Positions 19,694 to 28,503 of a stretch of 64,000 nucleotides of DNA are shown here, piece by piece. Each line of letters opens with the position of its first letter. The stretch's first letter is position 1. Source of the DNA: Rathayibacter oskolensis. GTDB lineage: Bacteria; Actinomycetota; Actinomycetes; Actinomycetales; Microbacteriaceae. The translations under genes were made by a program, and so were the position numbers. The stretch is from NCBI RefSeq assembly GCF_900177245.1, contig NZ_FXBM01000003.1, forward strand, positions 372,001 through 436,000, given 5' to 3'. The notes beneath the pieces were generated by a model that worked only from the letters and a program-made list of their open reading frames with translations, had not been told where the DNA came from and did not search any database.

Positions 19694-20680
19694 GTGCGGC
19701 ATCCCGCACTCGCTCCACCGCAGGGAACCGATCGGCTCCCCCGACCGACGGAGGACACCACGGAGGGCGTGCTCACCGGATTCGCGATCATCGGAGTGGT
19801 CATCGCCGTCGGCTACCTCATCGCCCGATTCGGGCTGGTGCCGCCGGAGGGGCGCGCCGTGCTCTCGCGCATCGCCTTCTTCGTGACCACCCCGGCTCTG
19901 CTGTTCACGGTGCTCGCGAAGGCCGACGTGTCGGTGCTGTTCTCCTCCTTCCTGCTCGTGTCGCTCTGCTCGGTCGCGGTCGTCGCGGTCCTCTACGTGC
20001 TCGCCTCCCGGCTGTTCTTCCCCCGCCCGGTGCCCGAGACGGTCATCGGCACCGCCTCGTCGGCCTACGTGAACGCCAACAACATCGGACTCCCGGTCGC
20101 CATCTACGTGCTCGGAGACCCGCAGTGGGTCGCGCCGACGCTCCTGCTGCAGCTGCTCGTCCTGGCGCCCGCCGTCCTCACGGTGCTCGACATCTCCACC
20201 AGCGGACGGGCGTCGGTGGGCTCGATCCTGACGCAGCCGCTGCGGAACCCGATGATCATCGCCTCCGGACTCGGGCTGCTGGTGGCGGTGACCGGCGTGC
20301 AGCTCCCCGCGCCGGTGCTCGAGCCCTTCTCGATCATCGGCAACGCGTCGATCCCGCTGGTGCTGATGGCGTTCGGGATGTCGCTGCGGGGCCAGAGGCC
20401 GCTCGAGGCGGGGCCGGCCAGGATCGAGGTCATCGTCGCCTCCGTCCTGAAGGCGCTGGTCATGCCGGCGTCCGCCTACCTGCTCGGCCACTACGCGTTC
20501 CGGCTCGATGCCGAGCACCTCTTCGCGGTCACCGTGACGGCGGCGCTGCCCACCGCGCAGAACATCTTCAACTTCGCCTCCCGCTACGACCGGGGCGTCG
20601 CCGTCGCGCGCGACACCGCCCTGGTGACCACCGTCGCGGCCGTGCCCGTGCTGATCGCGGTGTCCCTCCTCCTGGGTTGA
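19694..20680 (+). CDS. AEC family transporter (auxin efflux carrier fold)
   Basis: 328 residues from the leaderless GTG at 19694; a GTG at 19769, right before the first membrane segment, is an alternative that would remove 25 hydrophilic residues. About ten hydrophobic helices are visible, with the family's crossover NANNIGLPVAIYVLG and the C-terminal ALPTAQNIFNFASRY. Members export malate, malonate or auxin-like anions; the substrate here is unknown. Confidence 0.88.
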   Translation: MRHPALAPPQGTDRLPRPTEDTTEGVLTGFAIIGVVIAVGYLIARFGLVPPEGRAVLSRIAFFVTTPALLFTVLAKADVSVLFSSFLLVSLCSVAVVAVLYVLASRLFFPRPVPETVIGTASSAYVNANNIGLPVAIYVLGDPQWVAPTLLLQLLVLAPAVLTVLDISTSGRASVGSILTQPLRNPMIIASGLGLLVAVTGVQLPAPVLEPFSIIGNASIPLVLMAFGMSLRGQRPLEAGPARIEVIVASVLKALVMPASAYLLGHYAFRLDAEHLFAVTVTAALPTAQNIFNFASRYDRGVAVARDTALVTTVAAVPVLIAVSLLLG

Positions 20681-20722
20681 GGATGCGGTGCGGCACCCGA
20701 CCCGGCGCCACACGCCGTCGCT

Positions 20723-20728
20723 TAGGCT
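20723..20728 (+). promoter_or_regulatory. -10 element of the DUF4012 gene (leaderless)
   Basis: TAGGCT ending 8 nt before the ATG at 20736. Confidence 0.5.
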
Positions 20729-20735
20729 CTCTCGA

Positions 20736-22568
20736 ATGAGCACCACGACGACCTCCTCTCGCCGCGCCTCCGGGCGACCGCGTCGCCGCCGCGGCCTCTG
20801 GATCACGCTGACGATCCTGGTCGTCCTCGTGATCGGCGCGGTCGTCGCCGTGTTCCTCGCGATCCAGACGTACGAGAAGGCGATGACGGTGCGCGCGAAG
20901 CTCACCTCGGCGATCCCCCTGGTCTCCCAGGTCGCCGACCAGCTGACAGGGTTCGACACCGCGGGCGCCGAGTCCACCGCCGCGCAGATCGCGACCCTCA
21001 CGGGTGACGCGCGCGAGCAGACCGACGATCCGGTGTGGCGCGTGATGGAGATCGTCCCCTTCCTCGGCCCCAACCTCTCGGCCGTCCGCGCCGCGACCGA
21101 GATCGCCGACGACGTGTCGGGCAAGATCGTCACGCCGCTCTCGTCGACGTCGCTCGACATCCTCAAGCCCGTCGACGGCAAGGTCGACCTCGCGGCGATC
21201 ACCGACCTCTCCGAGAAGATCACCGTCGCCAAGGGAGTCGTCGACGCGGCGCAGACCCGCGTCGACGGGATCGACCGCGGAGCGCTCGTGCCGCAGGTCG
21301 CCGACGCGATCGACTCCTTCGCCCCGCAGCTCGAGACCGCCACGAAGGCGATGGACCAGGTCGAGCCGCTCACGACGATCCTCCCCGACGCCCTGGGCGC
21401 CAGCGGGCGGCGCACCTACCTCGTGCTCTTCCAGAACCTGGCCGAGGCGCAGGCACTCGGAGGCGGCGCCTCCTCGGTCATGCAGCTGATCGTCGACAAC
21501 GGCGCCATCTCGATCGGCGAGCAGCTCTCGAGTCGAGACTTCCGGGGCCTGGAGTCGGTCAGCGTCGATCAGAGCGCGCTCGACACCTTCGGCGCCAACC
21601 TGGCCTCCACCTTCAATGTCTCGACAAGCCGCCCCGACTTCCCCACCGCCGCCTCGATCGCGACGCAGTTCTGGGCGCAGAAGTTCCCCGACCAGAAGAT
21701 CGACGGCGTGATGGCGATCGACCCGGTCGCGCTCTCCTACCTCCTCGAGTCCACCGGCCCGGTGACGCTGACCGACGGCACGGAGCTGACCCGCGAGAAC
21801 ACGGTCTCGACCCTCCTCAACCAGGTCTACTTCCGCTACCCGGAGGCGACGGTCGCCGACCAGACCGACCTCTTCTTCTCGGAGGCGAGTGCGACGATCC
21901 TCGGCAAGATCCTGGGCGGCGACATGGAGCCCACGACGATGCTCCCGGCGATCGTGAAGGCGGTCGGCGAGTACCGGATCCTCGCCTACAGCACCGACGC
22001 CGACGAGCAGGCGCTCCTCGCGCCGACGCCGATCGCGGGAGTCCTGCCCACCGACAACGCCGACACGACGGCGACGGGCGTGTACTTCCAGGACGCCTCG
22101 ATCGGCTCGAAGATGGACTACTACCTCGACACGGCGGTGACGCAGTCGAGCGCGAACCGCTGCGCCGCCTCCGGAGCGACCTTCTCGACGCAGGTGACGC
22201 TGACCAACACGATCTCCGAGAAGGTGGCGCGGACGCTCCCGAAGTACGTCGCGGCGAACGGAGGGAACCGCTTCCCGCTCGGCGACTTCGTGACGAACGT
22301 CTACGTCTACGGGCCTCCCGGCACGACGGCGACGGTGGGCGGCGCGAGCTGGGCCGGGGGCCTCGGCGGGGTCGAGTCGACGACCGACGATCTCGGGCGG
22401 CCCGTCGTGAAGCTCTCGCTCCGACTCTCTCCCGGGCAGTCCGACACGGCGACGGTGTCGTTCAGCGCCGGCGCGACGACCGGGTTCGGCGAGCAGTCGG
22501 TGCGGGTCACCCCGATGATCAACAAGACCGACGTGTTGCTCGAGGACGACCCGAGCTGCGCCGGCTGA
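20736..22568 (+). CDS. DUF4012 domain protein, membrane-anchored
   Basis: 610 residues. A basic cytoplasmic start (RRASGRPRRRRG) precedes one membrane helix (LWITLTILVVLVIGAVVAVF), then a long extracellular part with the DUF4012 features RRTYLVLFQNLAEAQALGG, DGVMAIDPVALSYLLESTGPV and LLNQVYFRYP. This family resembles LytR-CpsA-Psr-associated envelope proteins and is often found near polysaccharide genes; none is adjacent here. Two Cys (RCAASG and DPSCAG) could form a disulfide in the C-terminal beta-domain. Confidence 0.88.
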   Translation: MSTTTTSSRRASGRPRRRRGLWITLTILVVLVIGAVVAVFLAIQTYEKAMTVRAKLTSAIPLVSQVADQLTGFDTAGAESTAAQIATLTGDAREQTDDPVWRVMEIVPFLGPNLSAVRAATEIADDVSGKIVTPLSSTSLDILKPVDGKVDLAAITDLSEKITVAKGVVDAAQTRVDGIDRGALVPQVADAIDSFAPQLETATKAMDQVEPLTTILPDALGASGRRTYLVLFQNLAEAQALGGGASSVMQLIVDNGAISIGEQLSSRDFRGLESVSVDQSALDTFGANLASTFNVSTSRPDFPTAASIATQFWAQKFPDQKIDGVMAIDPVALSYLLESTGPVTLTDGTELTRENTVSTLLNQVYFRYPEATVADQTDLFFSEASATILGKILGGDMEPTTMLPAIVKAVGEYRILAYSTDADEQALLAPTPIAGVLPTDNADTTATGVYFQDASIGSKMDYYLDTAVTQSSANRCAASGATFSTQVTLTNTISEKVARTLPKYVAANGGNRFPLGDFVTNVYVYGPPGTTATVGGASWAGGLGGVESTTDDLGRPVVKLSLRLSPGQSDTATVSFSAGATTGFGEQSVRVTPMINKTDVLLEDDPSCAG

Positions 22569-22583
22569 TCGGCGGCCGGGGGT

Positions 22584-23060
22584 CTAGACCAGCGCCGACC
22601 CGGGGATCGAGCTCGTGACGAGCCAGGAGGCGAGGAACGCCGCTCCGACGCACAGGACGAAGCCGACCACCGGGATCCAGAAGACGCGGCGTCCGACCAG
22701 GTAGCGCACGATCGTCACGCCGATGGCGATCAGCGCGAGGGCCGGGGGGCCGATCAGAGCGATCGAGACGCCCCAGTCGATGCGGTCGAAGTCGCACGCG
22801 ATGTTCTGCCCCTCGCACTGCGCGGGGAACACCGCGAGGACGGCGGCGAGGTAGCCGAGGACGACGCAGAGCAGCCCGAGGGCGAGGCAGCCGAGGATGG
22901 AGAGCACGAGATCCCAGCGGCGGCGGAGGGGGCGGCCTGCCTCGAACGTCTCGCGGACCGAGCGGTACGCCTCCGTGCGGAACTCGTCGCGGGGCTGCGC
23001 GGCGGGCGGCCGCCTCGCCGCGGGACGGGCGGCAGCGGGCTTCTTCTTCGACGCGGCCAC
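22584..23060 (-). CDS. small membrane protein, hypothetical
   Basis: 158 residues from a GTG at 23060. A Lys/Ala/Pro-rich cytoplasmic tail (VAASKKKPAAARPAARRPP) is followed by three hydrophobic segments. It starts 2 bp after the exonuclease III stop and is therefore its operon partner. Possibly one of the Microbacteriaceae DUF6264-like proteins; that assignment is weak. A much longer reading of the same frame upstream is a shadow of the genes there. Confidence 0.7.
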   Translation of the reverse strand: MAASKKKPAAARPAARRPPAAQPRDEFRTEAYRSVRETFEAGRPLRRRWDLVLSILGCLALGLLCVVLGYLAAVLAVFPAQCEGQNIACDFDRIDWGVSIALIGPPALALIAIGVTIVRYLVGRRVFWIPVVGFVLCVGAAFLASWLVTSSIPGSALV

Positions 23061-23062
23061 GG

Positions 23063-23902
23063 TCAGAAGATCATCGGGCGGTCGTCGTCGAGCGTGGTCT
23101 CGAGATCGAGGTCCACGACGACGGGGACGTGGTCGCTGGGCGCGTCGCCCTTGCGCTCGTCGCGGTGGATGGATGCACCGGTGACGAGCTCGCCGAAGGC
23201 GTGCGACCCCAGCACGAAGTCGATGCGCAGACCCTCGTTGCGCGGGAAGCGCAGCTGCTTGTAGTCCCAGTAGGTGTAGCCGTCCGGCACCAGCGGGCGA
23301 ACCACGTCGCGCAGTCCCGCCGCCTCGAAGGAGGCGAAGGCCGCGCGCTCCTCGGGCGAGACGTGCGTGGATCCGGGGCCGAGGGTCGGGTCGCCGACGT
23401 CGCTGTCGAGGGGCGCGACGTTCCAGTCGCCCATGAGGGCGAGCGGCAGATCGGGCTCGGCCGCGAGCCACTCGCGGGTGCTCGCGTCGAGCGCGGCGAA
23501 CCACTCGAGCTTGTAGTACCAGTGCGGGTCGCCGACCGCGCGGCCGTTGGGCACGTAGAGGCTCCAGACCCGCACGCCGTCGACCGTCGCGCCGATCGCC
23601 CGCGCCTCGGGCGGGAGGGTGCCGTCCTCGGACGGGGCCTTCGCGAAACCGGGCATCCCGGGGAAGCCGACGGCCACGTCCTCCATCGGCAGCCGGGAGG
23701 CGATGCCCACGCCGTTCCACTGGCTGAAGCCGACCATCTCGACGTGGTAGCCGGCGTCGGCGAACGCCGCGTGCGGGAACTGCTCGGGCTTGCACTTCAG
23801 CTCCTGCATGGCGAGGACGTCGATGTCCTCGCGCACCAGCCAGTCGACGACGCGCCCGGTGCGGGCGCGGATGGAGTTCACGTTCCAGGTGGCGATGCGC
23901 AT
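23063..23902 (-). CDS. xth: exodeoxyribonuclease III
   Basis: 279 residues of the exonuclease III / AP endonuclease family. It removes 3' blocks and cuts abasic sites in base-excision repair. Metal and catalytic residues are visible in TWNVNSIRAR, LAMQELKCKPEQFP (Glu ligand), LMGDWNVAPLDSDVG, LRIDFVLGS and the C-terminal SDHVPVVVDL (Asp-His pair). The ATG at 23902 is leaderless (TACACT -10). A longer upstream reading is rejected. Confidence 0.95.
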   Translation of the reverse strand: MRIATWNVNSIRARTGRVVDWLVREDIDVLAMQELKCKPEQFPHAAFADAGYHVEMVGFSQWNGVGIASRLPMEDVAVGFPGMPGFAKAPSEDGTLPPEARAIGATVDGVRVWSLYVPNGRAVGDPHWYYKLEWFAALDASTREWLAAEPDLPLALMGDWNVAPLDSDVGDPTLGPGSTHVSPEERAAFASFEAAGLRDVVRPLVPDGYTYWDYKQLRFPRNEGLRIDFVLGSHAFGELVTGASIHRDERKGDAPSDHVPVVVDLDLETTLDDDRPMIF

Positions 23903-23908
23903 CCTGGA

Positions 23909-23914
23909 AGTGTA
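23909..23914 (-). promoter_or_regulatory. -10 element of xth (leaderless)
   Basis: TACACT on the minus strand, 7 nt before the ATG. Confidence 0.6.
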
Positions 23915-24167
23915 GGAGCCGCCGCCGACACGTTCGCTGCGCGGGGTCTCCGCGGCCGACGTGGCCGCCCTGCTGCGGGACGCGCCGACGAGCGGGATCA
24001 CTCGGGTGGCGCATTGCGGAACCGATGTCGGTGGTCGATGGTTGACTAGCGCCGTCGTCGAACGGCGCGTGCCTCCGTGCCGCTCGACCCGCACCGCCGC
24101 CCCGGTCGTCCCGCGCCAGCCGCTCCGCGGCTGCCCGCTCCCCGCTCGTTCCCGCCCGGAGGACTCC

Positions 24168-25901
24168 ATGATCCTGCTCCGTCTCGCGTCGTCCTACGCG
24201 AAGCCCTACACCCGGTGGGTCGTCGCGGTCGTCGTGCTGCAGCTCGTCTCGACGCTCGCCGCGCTCTACCTGCCGAGCCTCAACGCCGAGATCATCGATC
24301 AGGGCATCGGCACGGGCGACACCGACTTCATCTGGGCCACCGGCGTGACCATGCTCGGCGTCTGCCTCGTGCAGGTCGTCACGGCGATCGGAGGCGTCTA
24401 CTTCGGCGCCCGCACCGCGATGGCGGTCGGCCGCGACCTCCGTCGCGACGTCTACCGCCGCGTCGACTCGCTCAGCGGGCTCGAGGTCGGCGGCTTCGGC
24501 ACCGCGACCCTGATCACCCGCGGCACGAACGACGTGCAGCAGGTGCAGATGCTCGTGCTGATGACGCTCAACTTCATGGTCTCGGCGCCGATCATGTGCG
24601 TCGGAGGCATCATCTTCGCGCTGCGCGAGGACGCGGGGCTCTCGTGGCTCGTCTGGGTCTCGGTCCCCGTCCTCTTCCTCGTCGTGGGGATCCTCGTCTT
24701 CCTGCTCCTCCCGCTGTTCCGCCTCATGCAGGACCGCATCGACGGGATCAACGGGGTGCTGCGCGAGCAGATCACGGGCATCCGCGTGGTCAGGGCGTTC
24801 GTGCGCGAACCGTTCGAGTCGGAGCGCTACCGCCGCGCGAACGCCGCGATCACCGAGGTCTCGATCAAGGTCGGCAACATCTTCGTCCTGATGTTCCCGG
24901 CGATCATGATGATCCTGCACCTGGCCACGGCGGCCGTCCTCTGGTTCGGCGGTCAGCGCATCGAGGCGGGCCAGATGCAGATCGGCTCGCTCACGGCGTT
25001 CCTCCAGTACCTCCTGCAGATCCTCACCGCGGTGATGATGGGCGTCTTCATGGTCATGATGATCCCCCGGGCGGTCGTCTGCGCCGAGCGCATCCAGGAG
25101 GTGCTCGACGCACGGACGAGCCTGACCACTCCGGTCGGGGGAGCGGTCGCGCCGACCGTCGGCCGCGTCGAGTTCTCGAACGTCACGTTCGGGTACCCCG
25201 GCGCCGAGCGACCGGTCCTCTCCGGACTCGACCTGGTCGCCGAGCCCGGCCGCACGACGGCGATCGTCGGCTCCACCGGAGCGGGCAAGACGACCCTGCT
25301 CGGGCTCGTCCCGCGCCTCTTCGACCCGCAGGAGGGCTCGGTGACGATCGACGGCGTGCCGGTCGCCTCCCTCGATCGGGCGCAGCTCGCCCGGGTGATC
25401 GGGCTCGTCCCCCAGCGCCCCTACCTGTTCTCGGGCACCATCGCCTCCAACCTCCGCTTCGGCCGTCCCGATGCGACCGATGCCGAGCTGTGGGAGGCGC
25501 TGCGCATCGCCCAGGGCGAGGACTTCGTGCGCGCCAAGGAGCGCGGCCTCGACGAGCCGGTGTCGCAGGGCGGCACGAACGTCTCGGGCGGTCAGCGTCA
25601 GCGCCTGTGCATCGCGAGGGCGCTCGTCGCCCGCCCGCGGGTCTATCTGTTCGACGACTCGTTCTCGGCGCTCGACGTCGCGACAGACGCGCGCCTGCGC
25701 GAGTCCCTCGCCGACGCCACCACCGAGGCGACCGTCATCATCGTCGCCCAGCGCGTGTCGACCATCCGGCACGCCGACAGCATCGTCGTGCTCGACGCCG
25801 GCCGGATCGTCGGCCGCGGCACGCACGACGAGCTCCTCGAGACGAACGCGACCTACCGCGAGATCGTCGAATCCCAGTTGAGCGTGGAAGGGGTGGCCTG
25901 A
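24168..25901 (+). CDS. ABC exporter half-transporter with a degenerate ATP site
   Basis: 577 residues: six-helix exporter domain (to about residue 310) then an ATPase domain. Walker A GSTGAGKTT (near 370) and signature NVSGGQRQR are intact, but Walker B reads LFDDSFSALD (near 495), with Asp in place of the catalytic Glu, and the H-loop His is Gln (IVAQRVSTI). This is the degenerate half of a heterodimeric exporter of the TM287/288 and BmrC/D type; its partner starts 1 bp after its stop. Cargo unknown, often drugs or peptides. Shine-Dalgarno CGGAGGA precedes the ATG; the 265 bp upstream hold no gene. Confidence 0.92.
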   Translation: MILLRLASSYAKPYTRWVVAVVVLQLVSTLAALYLPSLNAEIIDQGIGTGDTDFIWATGVTMLGVCLVQVVTAIGGVYFGARTAMAVGRDLRRDVYRRVDSLSGLEVGGFGTATLITRGTNDVQQVQMLVLMTLNFMVSAPIMCVGGIIFALREDAGLSWLVWVSVPVLFLVVGILVFLLLPLFRLMQDRIDGINGVLREQITGIRVVRAFVREPFESERYRRANAAITEVSIKVGNIFVLMFPAIMMILHLATAAVLWFGGQRIEAGQMQIGSLTAFLQYLLQILTAVMMGVFMVMMIPRAVVCAERIQEVLDARTSLTTPVGGAVAPTVGRVEFSNVTFGYPGAERPVLSGLDLVAEPGRTTAIVGSTGAGKTTLLGLVPRLFDPQEGSVTIDGVPVASLDRAQLARVIGLVPQRPYLFSGTIASNLRFGRPDATDAELWEALRIAQGEDFVRAKERGLDEPVSQGGTNVSGGQRQRLCIARALVARPRVYLFDDSFSALDVATDARLRESLADATTEATVIIVAQRVSTIRHADSIVVLDAGRIVGRGTHDELLETNATYREIVESQLSVEGVA

Positions 25902-25902
25902 G

Positions 25903-27945
25903 ATGGCCCGCGTACGCGACACCACGGCGGAGCAGCCGCCGGAGCAGGACTCGCTCGATCCCGAGTTCGAGCCGGGGGAGGCCGACGGCGGGATGTTCGG
26001 CGACGGGCCGCCCGCCCGCAAGGCCCAGCACTTCTGGCCGTCGGCCAAGCGGCTGTTCAGCCTCCTCGGTCCCGAGCGGGCGCGGATGATCCTCGTCGTG
26101 GTGCTGGTCTCGGCCTCGGTGGTCCTCACGGTCATCGCCCCGAAGATCCTCGGGCAGGCGACCGACACCATCTTCAACGGGGTCATCGGCTCGCAGCTGC
26201 CCGCCGGTGTGCCGCTCGAGCAGATAATCGCCGAGCAGCGCGCCTCGGGCAACGGCACCTACGCCGACATGCTCGCCAAGACCGACATCGTGCCCGGCCA
26301 GGGCATCGACTTCGTCGTGCTCGGGCGCCTCATCCTCATCGTGCTGCTGATGTACGTGGTCGCCTCGGTCCTGATGTGGGCGCAGGGGTTCATCCTCAAC
26401 GGGCTCGTGATGCGCGTCGTCTACGGGCTGCGGCAGGACATCGAGGCCAAGCTCAACCGCCTCCCGCTGCGCTACTTCGACACGCGGCAGCGCGGCGACG
26501 TGATGTCTCGGGTCACGAACGACGTCGACAACATCCAGACGGCGCTCCAGCAGGCCTTCTCGCAGCTCGTGCAGTCGGTGCTGACGATCATCGGCATCGC
26601 GGCGATGATGTTCATCGTCTCGTGGCAGCTGGCGCTCATCGCGCTGATCTCGATCCCCCTCTCGGGCGTGATCGCGGGAGTCATCGGCGCACGCTCGCAG
26701 AAGCTCTTCGCCGCGCAGTGGAAGAACACGGGAGCGCTCAACGGGCACATCGAGGAGACGTTCTCGGGTCTCGAGATCGTGCGCGCCTTCGGCCGCGACC
26801 GCGAGATGCTCGAGGAGTTCGACCGCCGCAACGACAGCCTCTACAGCGCCTCCTTCGGGGCGCAGTTCGTCTCGGGCATGATCATGCCCGCGATGACCTT
26901 CGTGTCCTACCTCTCCTACGTGCTCATCGCCGTGGTCGGCGGGCTGCGCGTCGCCTCCGGGCAGCTCACCCTCGGTGACGCGACGGCCTTCATCCAGTAC
27001 TCGCGCGAGTTCACCCAGCCCGTCACCCAGCTCGCGAGCATGGCCAACATGCTGCAGTCGGGCGTGGCGTCGGCCGAGCGGACCTTCGAGCTGCTCGACG
27101 CCGACGAGCAGGAGCCCGAGACCGCCACCGAGTCGCTGCCCGAGCGCACCGACGGGCACGTCGAGTTCCAGGACGTCTCGTTCTCGTACGACCCCGAGCA
27201 GCCCCTGATCGAGAACCTCTCGTTCTCGGCGCAGCCGGGGCAGACGGTCGCGATCGTCGGCCCGACCGGTGCGGGCAAGACCACCCTGGTCAATCTCGTG
27301 ATGCGGTTCTACGAGCTGACCGGCGGGCGCATCCTCCTCGACGGCGTCGACATCACCCGTCTCGCCCGCGGCGATCTGCGCTCGCGCGTAGGCATGGTGC
27401 TGCAGGACGCGTGGCTCTTCCAGGGCACGATCCGCGAGAACATCCGCTACGGCCGCCTCGACGCCACCGACGACGAGATCGCCGCCGCCGCTCGCGCGAC
27501 GATGGTGGACCGCTTCGTGCAGCAGCTCCCCGAGGGCTACGACACCGTGCTCGACGCCGACGGAGGCAGCGTCTCGGCCGGAGAGCGCCAGCTGATCACG
27601 ATCGCGCGCGCCTTCCTCGCCAACCCGTCGCTGCTCATCCTCGACGAGGCGACCTCGTCGGTCGACACCCGCACCGAGCTGCTGGTGCAGCACGCGATGA
27701 ACGCGCTGCGCACCGACCGCACGTCGTTCGTCATCGCCCACCGCCTCTCGACCATCCGCGACGCCGACACGATCCTCGTGATGGAGTCGGGCCGCATCGT
27801 CGAGCAGGGCGCCCACGAGGCGCTGCTCGAACGCCGCGGTGCCTACTACGAGCTCTACATGACGCAGTTCCGCGGGGGAGGCGACGACGCGCAGGGTCGG
27901 ACCGCGCCCGCGGGGCTCCCGGATGCCGCGGGGACCGCACCGTAG
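25903..27945 (+). CDS. ABC exporter half-transporter with the active ATP site
   Basis: 680 residues. The exporter domain is preceded by about 40 hydrophilic residues and contains a 50-residue insert after the first helix (residues 95-140), typical of BmrD-like partners. ATPase motifs: Walker A GPTGAGKTT (near 450), catalytic Walker B LLILDEATSSVD (near 577) and switch His in VIAHRLSTI. Its signature is altered to SVSAGERQL, which by the heterodimer logic faces the non-canonical site. The stop TAG is part of the pyrE -10 element. Confidence 0.93.
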   Translation: MARVRDTTAEQPPEQDSLDPEFEPGEADGGMFGDGPPARKAQHFWPSAKRLFSLLGPERARMILVVVLVSASVVLTVIAPKILGQATDTIFNGVIGSQLPAGVPLEQIIAEQRASGNGTYADMLAKTDIVPGQGIDFVVLGRLILIVLLMYVVASVLMWAQGFILNGLVMRVVYGLRQDIEAKLNRLPLRYFDTRQRGDVMSRVTNDVDNIQTALQQAFSQLVQSVLTIIGIAAMMFIVSWQLALIALISIPLSGVIAGVIGARSQKLFAAQWKNTGALNGHIEETFSGLEIVRAFGRDREMLEEFDRRNDSLYSASFGAQFVSGMIMPAMTFVSYLSYVLIAVVGGLRVASGQLTLGDATAFIQYSREFTQPVTQLASMANMLQSGVASAERTFELLDADEQEPETATESLPERTDGHVEFQDVSFSYDPEQPLIENLSFSAQPGQTVAIVGPTGAGKTTLVNLVMRFYELTGGRILLDGVDITRLARGDLRSRVGMVLQDAWLFQGTIRENIRYGRLDATDDEIAAAARATMVDRFVQQLPEGYDTVLDADGGSVSAGERQLITIARAFLANPSLLILDEATSSVDTRTELLVQHAMNALRTDRTSFVIAHRLSTIRDADTILVMESGRIVEQGAHEALLERRGAYYELYMTQFRGGGDDAQGRTAPAGLPDAAGTAP

Positions 27946-27948
27946 AGT
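27943..27948 (+). promoter_or_regulatory. -10 element of pyrE (leaderless), overlapping the ABC stop codon
   Basis: TAGAGT; its first three bases are the stop of the exporter gene. It ends 7 nt before the GTG of pyrE. Confidence 0.6.
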
Positions 27949-27954
27949 GGGCGC

Positions 27955-28503
27955 GTGAACGACGCACGCCAGCAGCTCATCGAGTACATCGGCTCCGACG
28001 CCGTCTTCCACGGGGATTTCACCCTGACGAGCGGCAAGAAGGCCAGCTACTACGTCGACCTGCGGCGCGTCAGTCTCGACCACCGCGTCGCCCCCCTCAT
28101 CGGCCAGGTCATGCTCGATCTCATTGCACCGATCGAGCGTGTCGACGCCGTCGGCGGGCTGACGATGGGGGCCGACCCCATCGCGGCGGCGATCCTGCAC
28201 CAGGGCGTGGCCCGCGGTCTCTCCTACGACGCCTTCGTCGTCCGCAAGGAGCCGAAGGACCACGGGCGCGGACGCCAGGTCGAGGGCCCTGACCTCGCGG
28301 GCAAGCGGGTCGTCGTCGTCGAGGACACGTCCACCACCGGAGGCTCCCCGCTCGCGGCGATCGAGGCGCTCCTGAAGGTCGGCGCCGAGATCGCCGGCGT
28401 CGCCGTCGTCGTCGACCGCGCGACGGGCGCCCGCGAGATCATCGAGGGAGCCGGCTACCCCTACTTCGCCGCGATCGGGCTGGCAGACCTCGGCCTGAGC
28501 TGA
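27955..28503 (+). CDS. pyrE: orotate phosphoribosyltransferase
   Basis: 182 residues from GTG. It joins orotate to PRPP, making OMP in pyrimidine synthesis. The PRPP loop VVVVEDTSTTGGSPLAA is intact, with FTLTSGKKASYYVDLR (N-terminal loop) and the catalytic flexible loop VRKEPKDHGRGRQVEG. It stands apart from the other pyr genes. Its stop overlaps the next gene start (TGATG). Confidence 0.95.
   Translation: MNDARQQLIEYIGSDAVFHGDFTLTSGKKASYYVDLRRVSLDHRVAPLIGQVMLDLIAPIERVDAVGGLTMGADPIAAAILHQGVARGLSYDAFVVRKEPKDHGRGRQVEGPDLAGKRVVVVEDTSTTGGSPLAAIEALLKVGAEIAGVAVVVDRATGAREIIEGAGYPYFAAIGLADLGLS

Noticed and set aside
22584-26258. Very long open frame on the minus strand (1224 codons)
   Set aside because: Only its last 158 codons, after the GTG at 23060, look like a protein. 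The rest is low-complexity Arg/Asp/Gly-rich sequence antisense to xth and the ABC exporter genes.
25738-28263. Minus-strand open frame of 841 codons
   Set aside because: Antisense of the second exporter gene and pyrE; His/Asp/Val-rich with no domain pattern.
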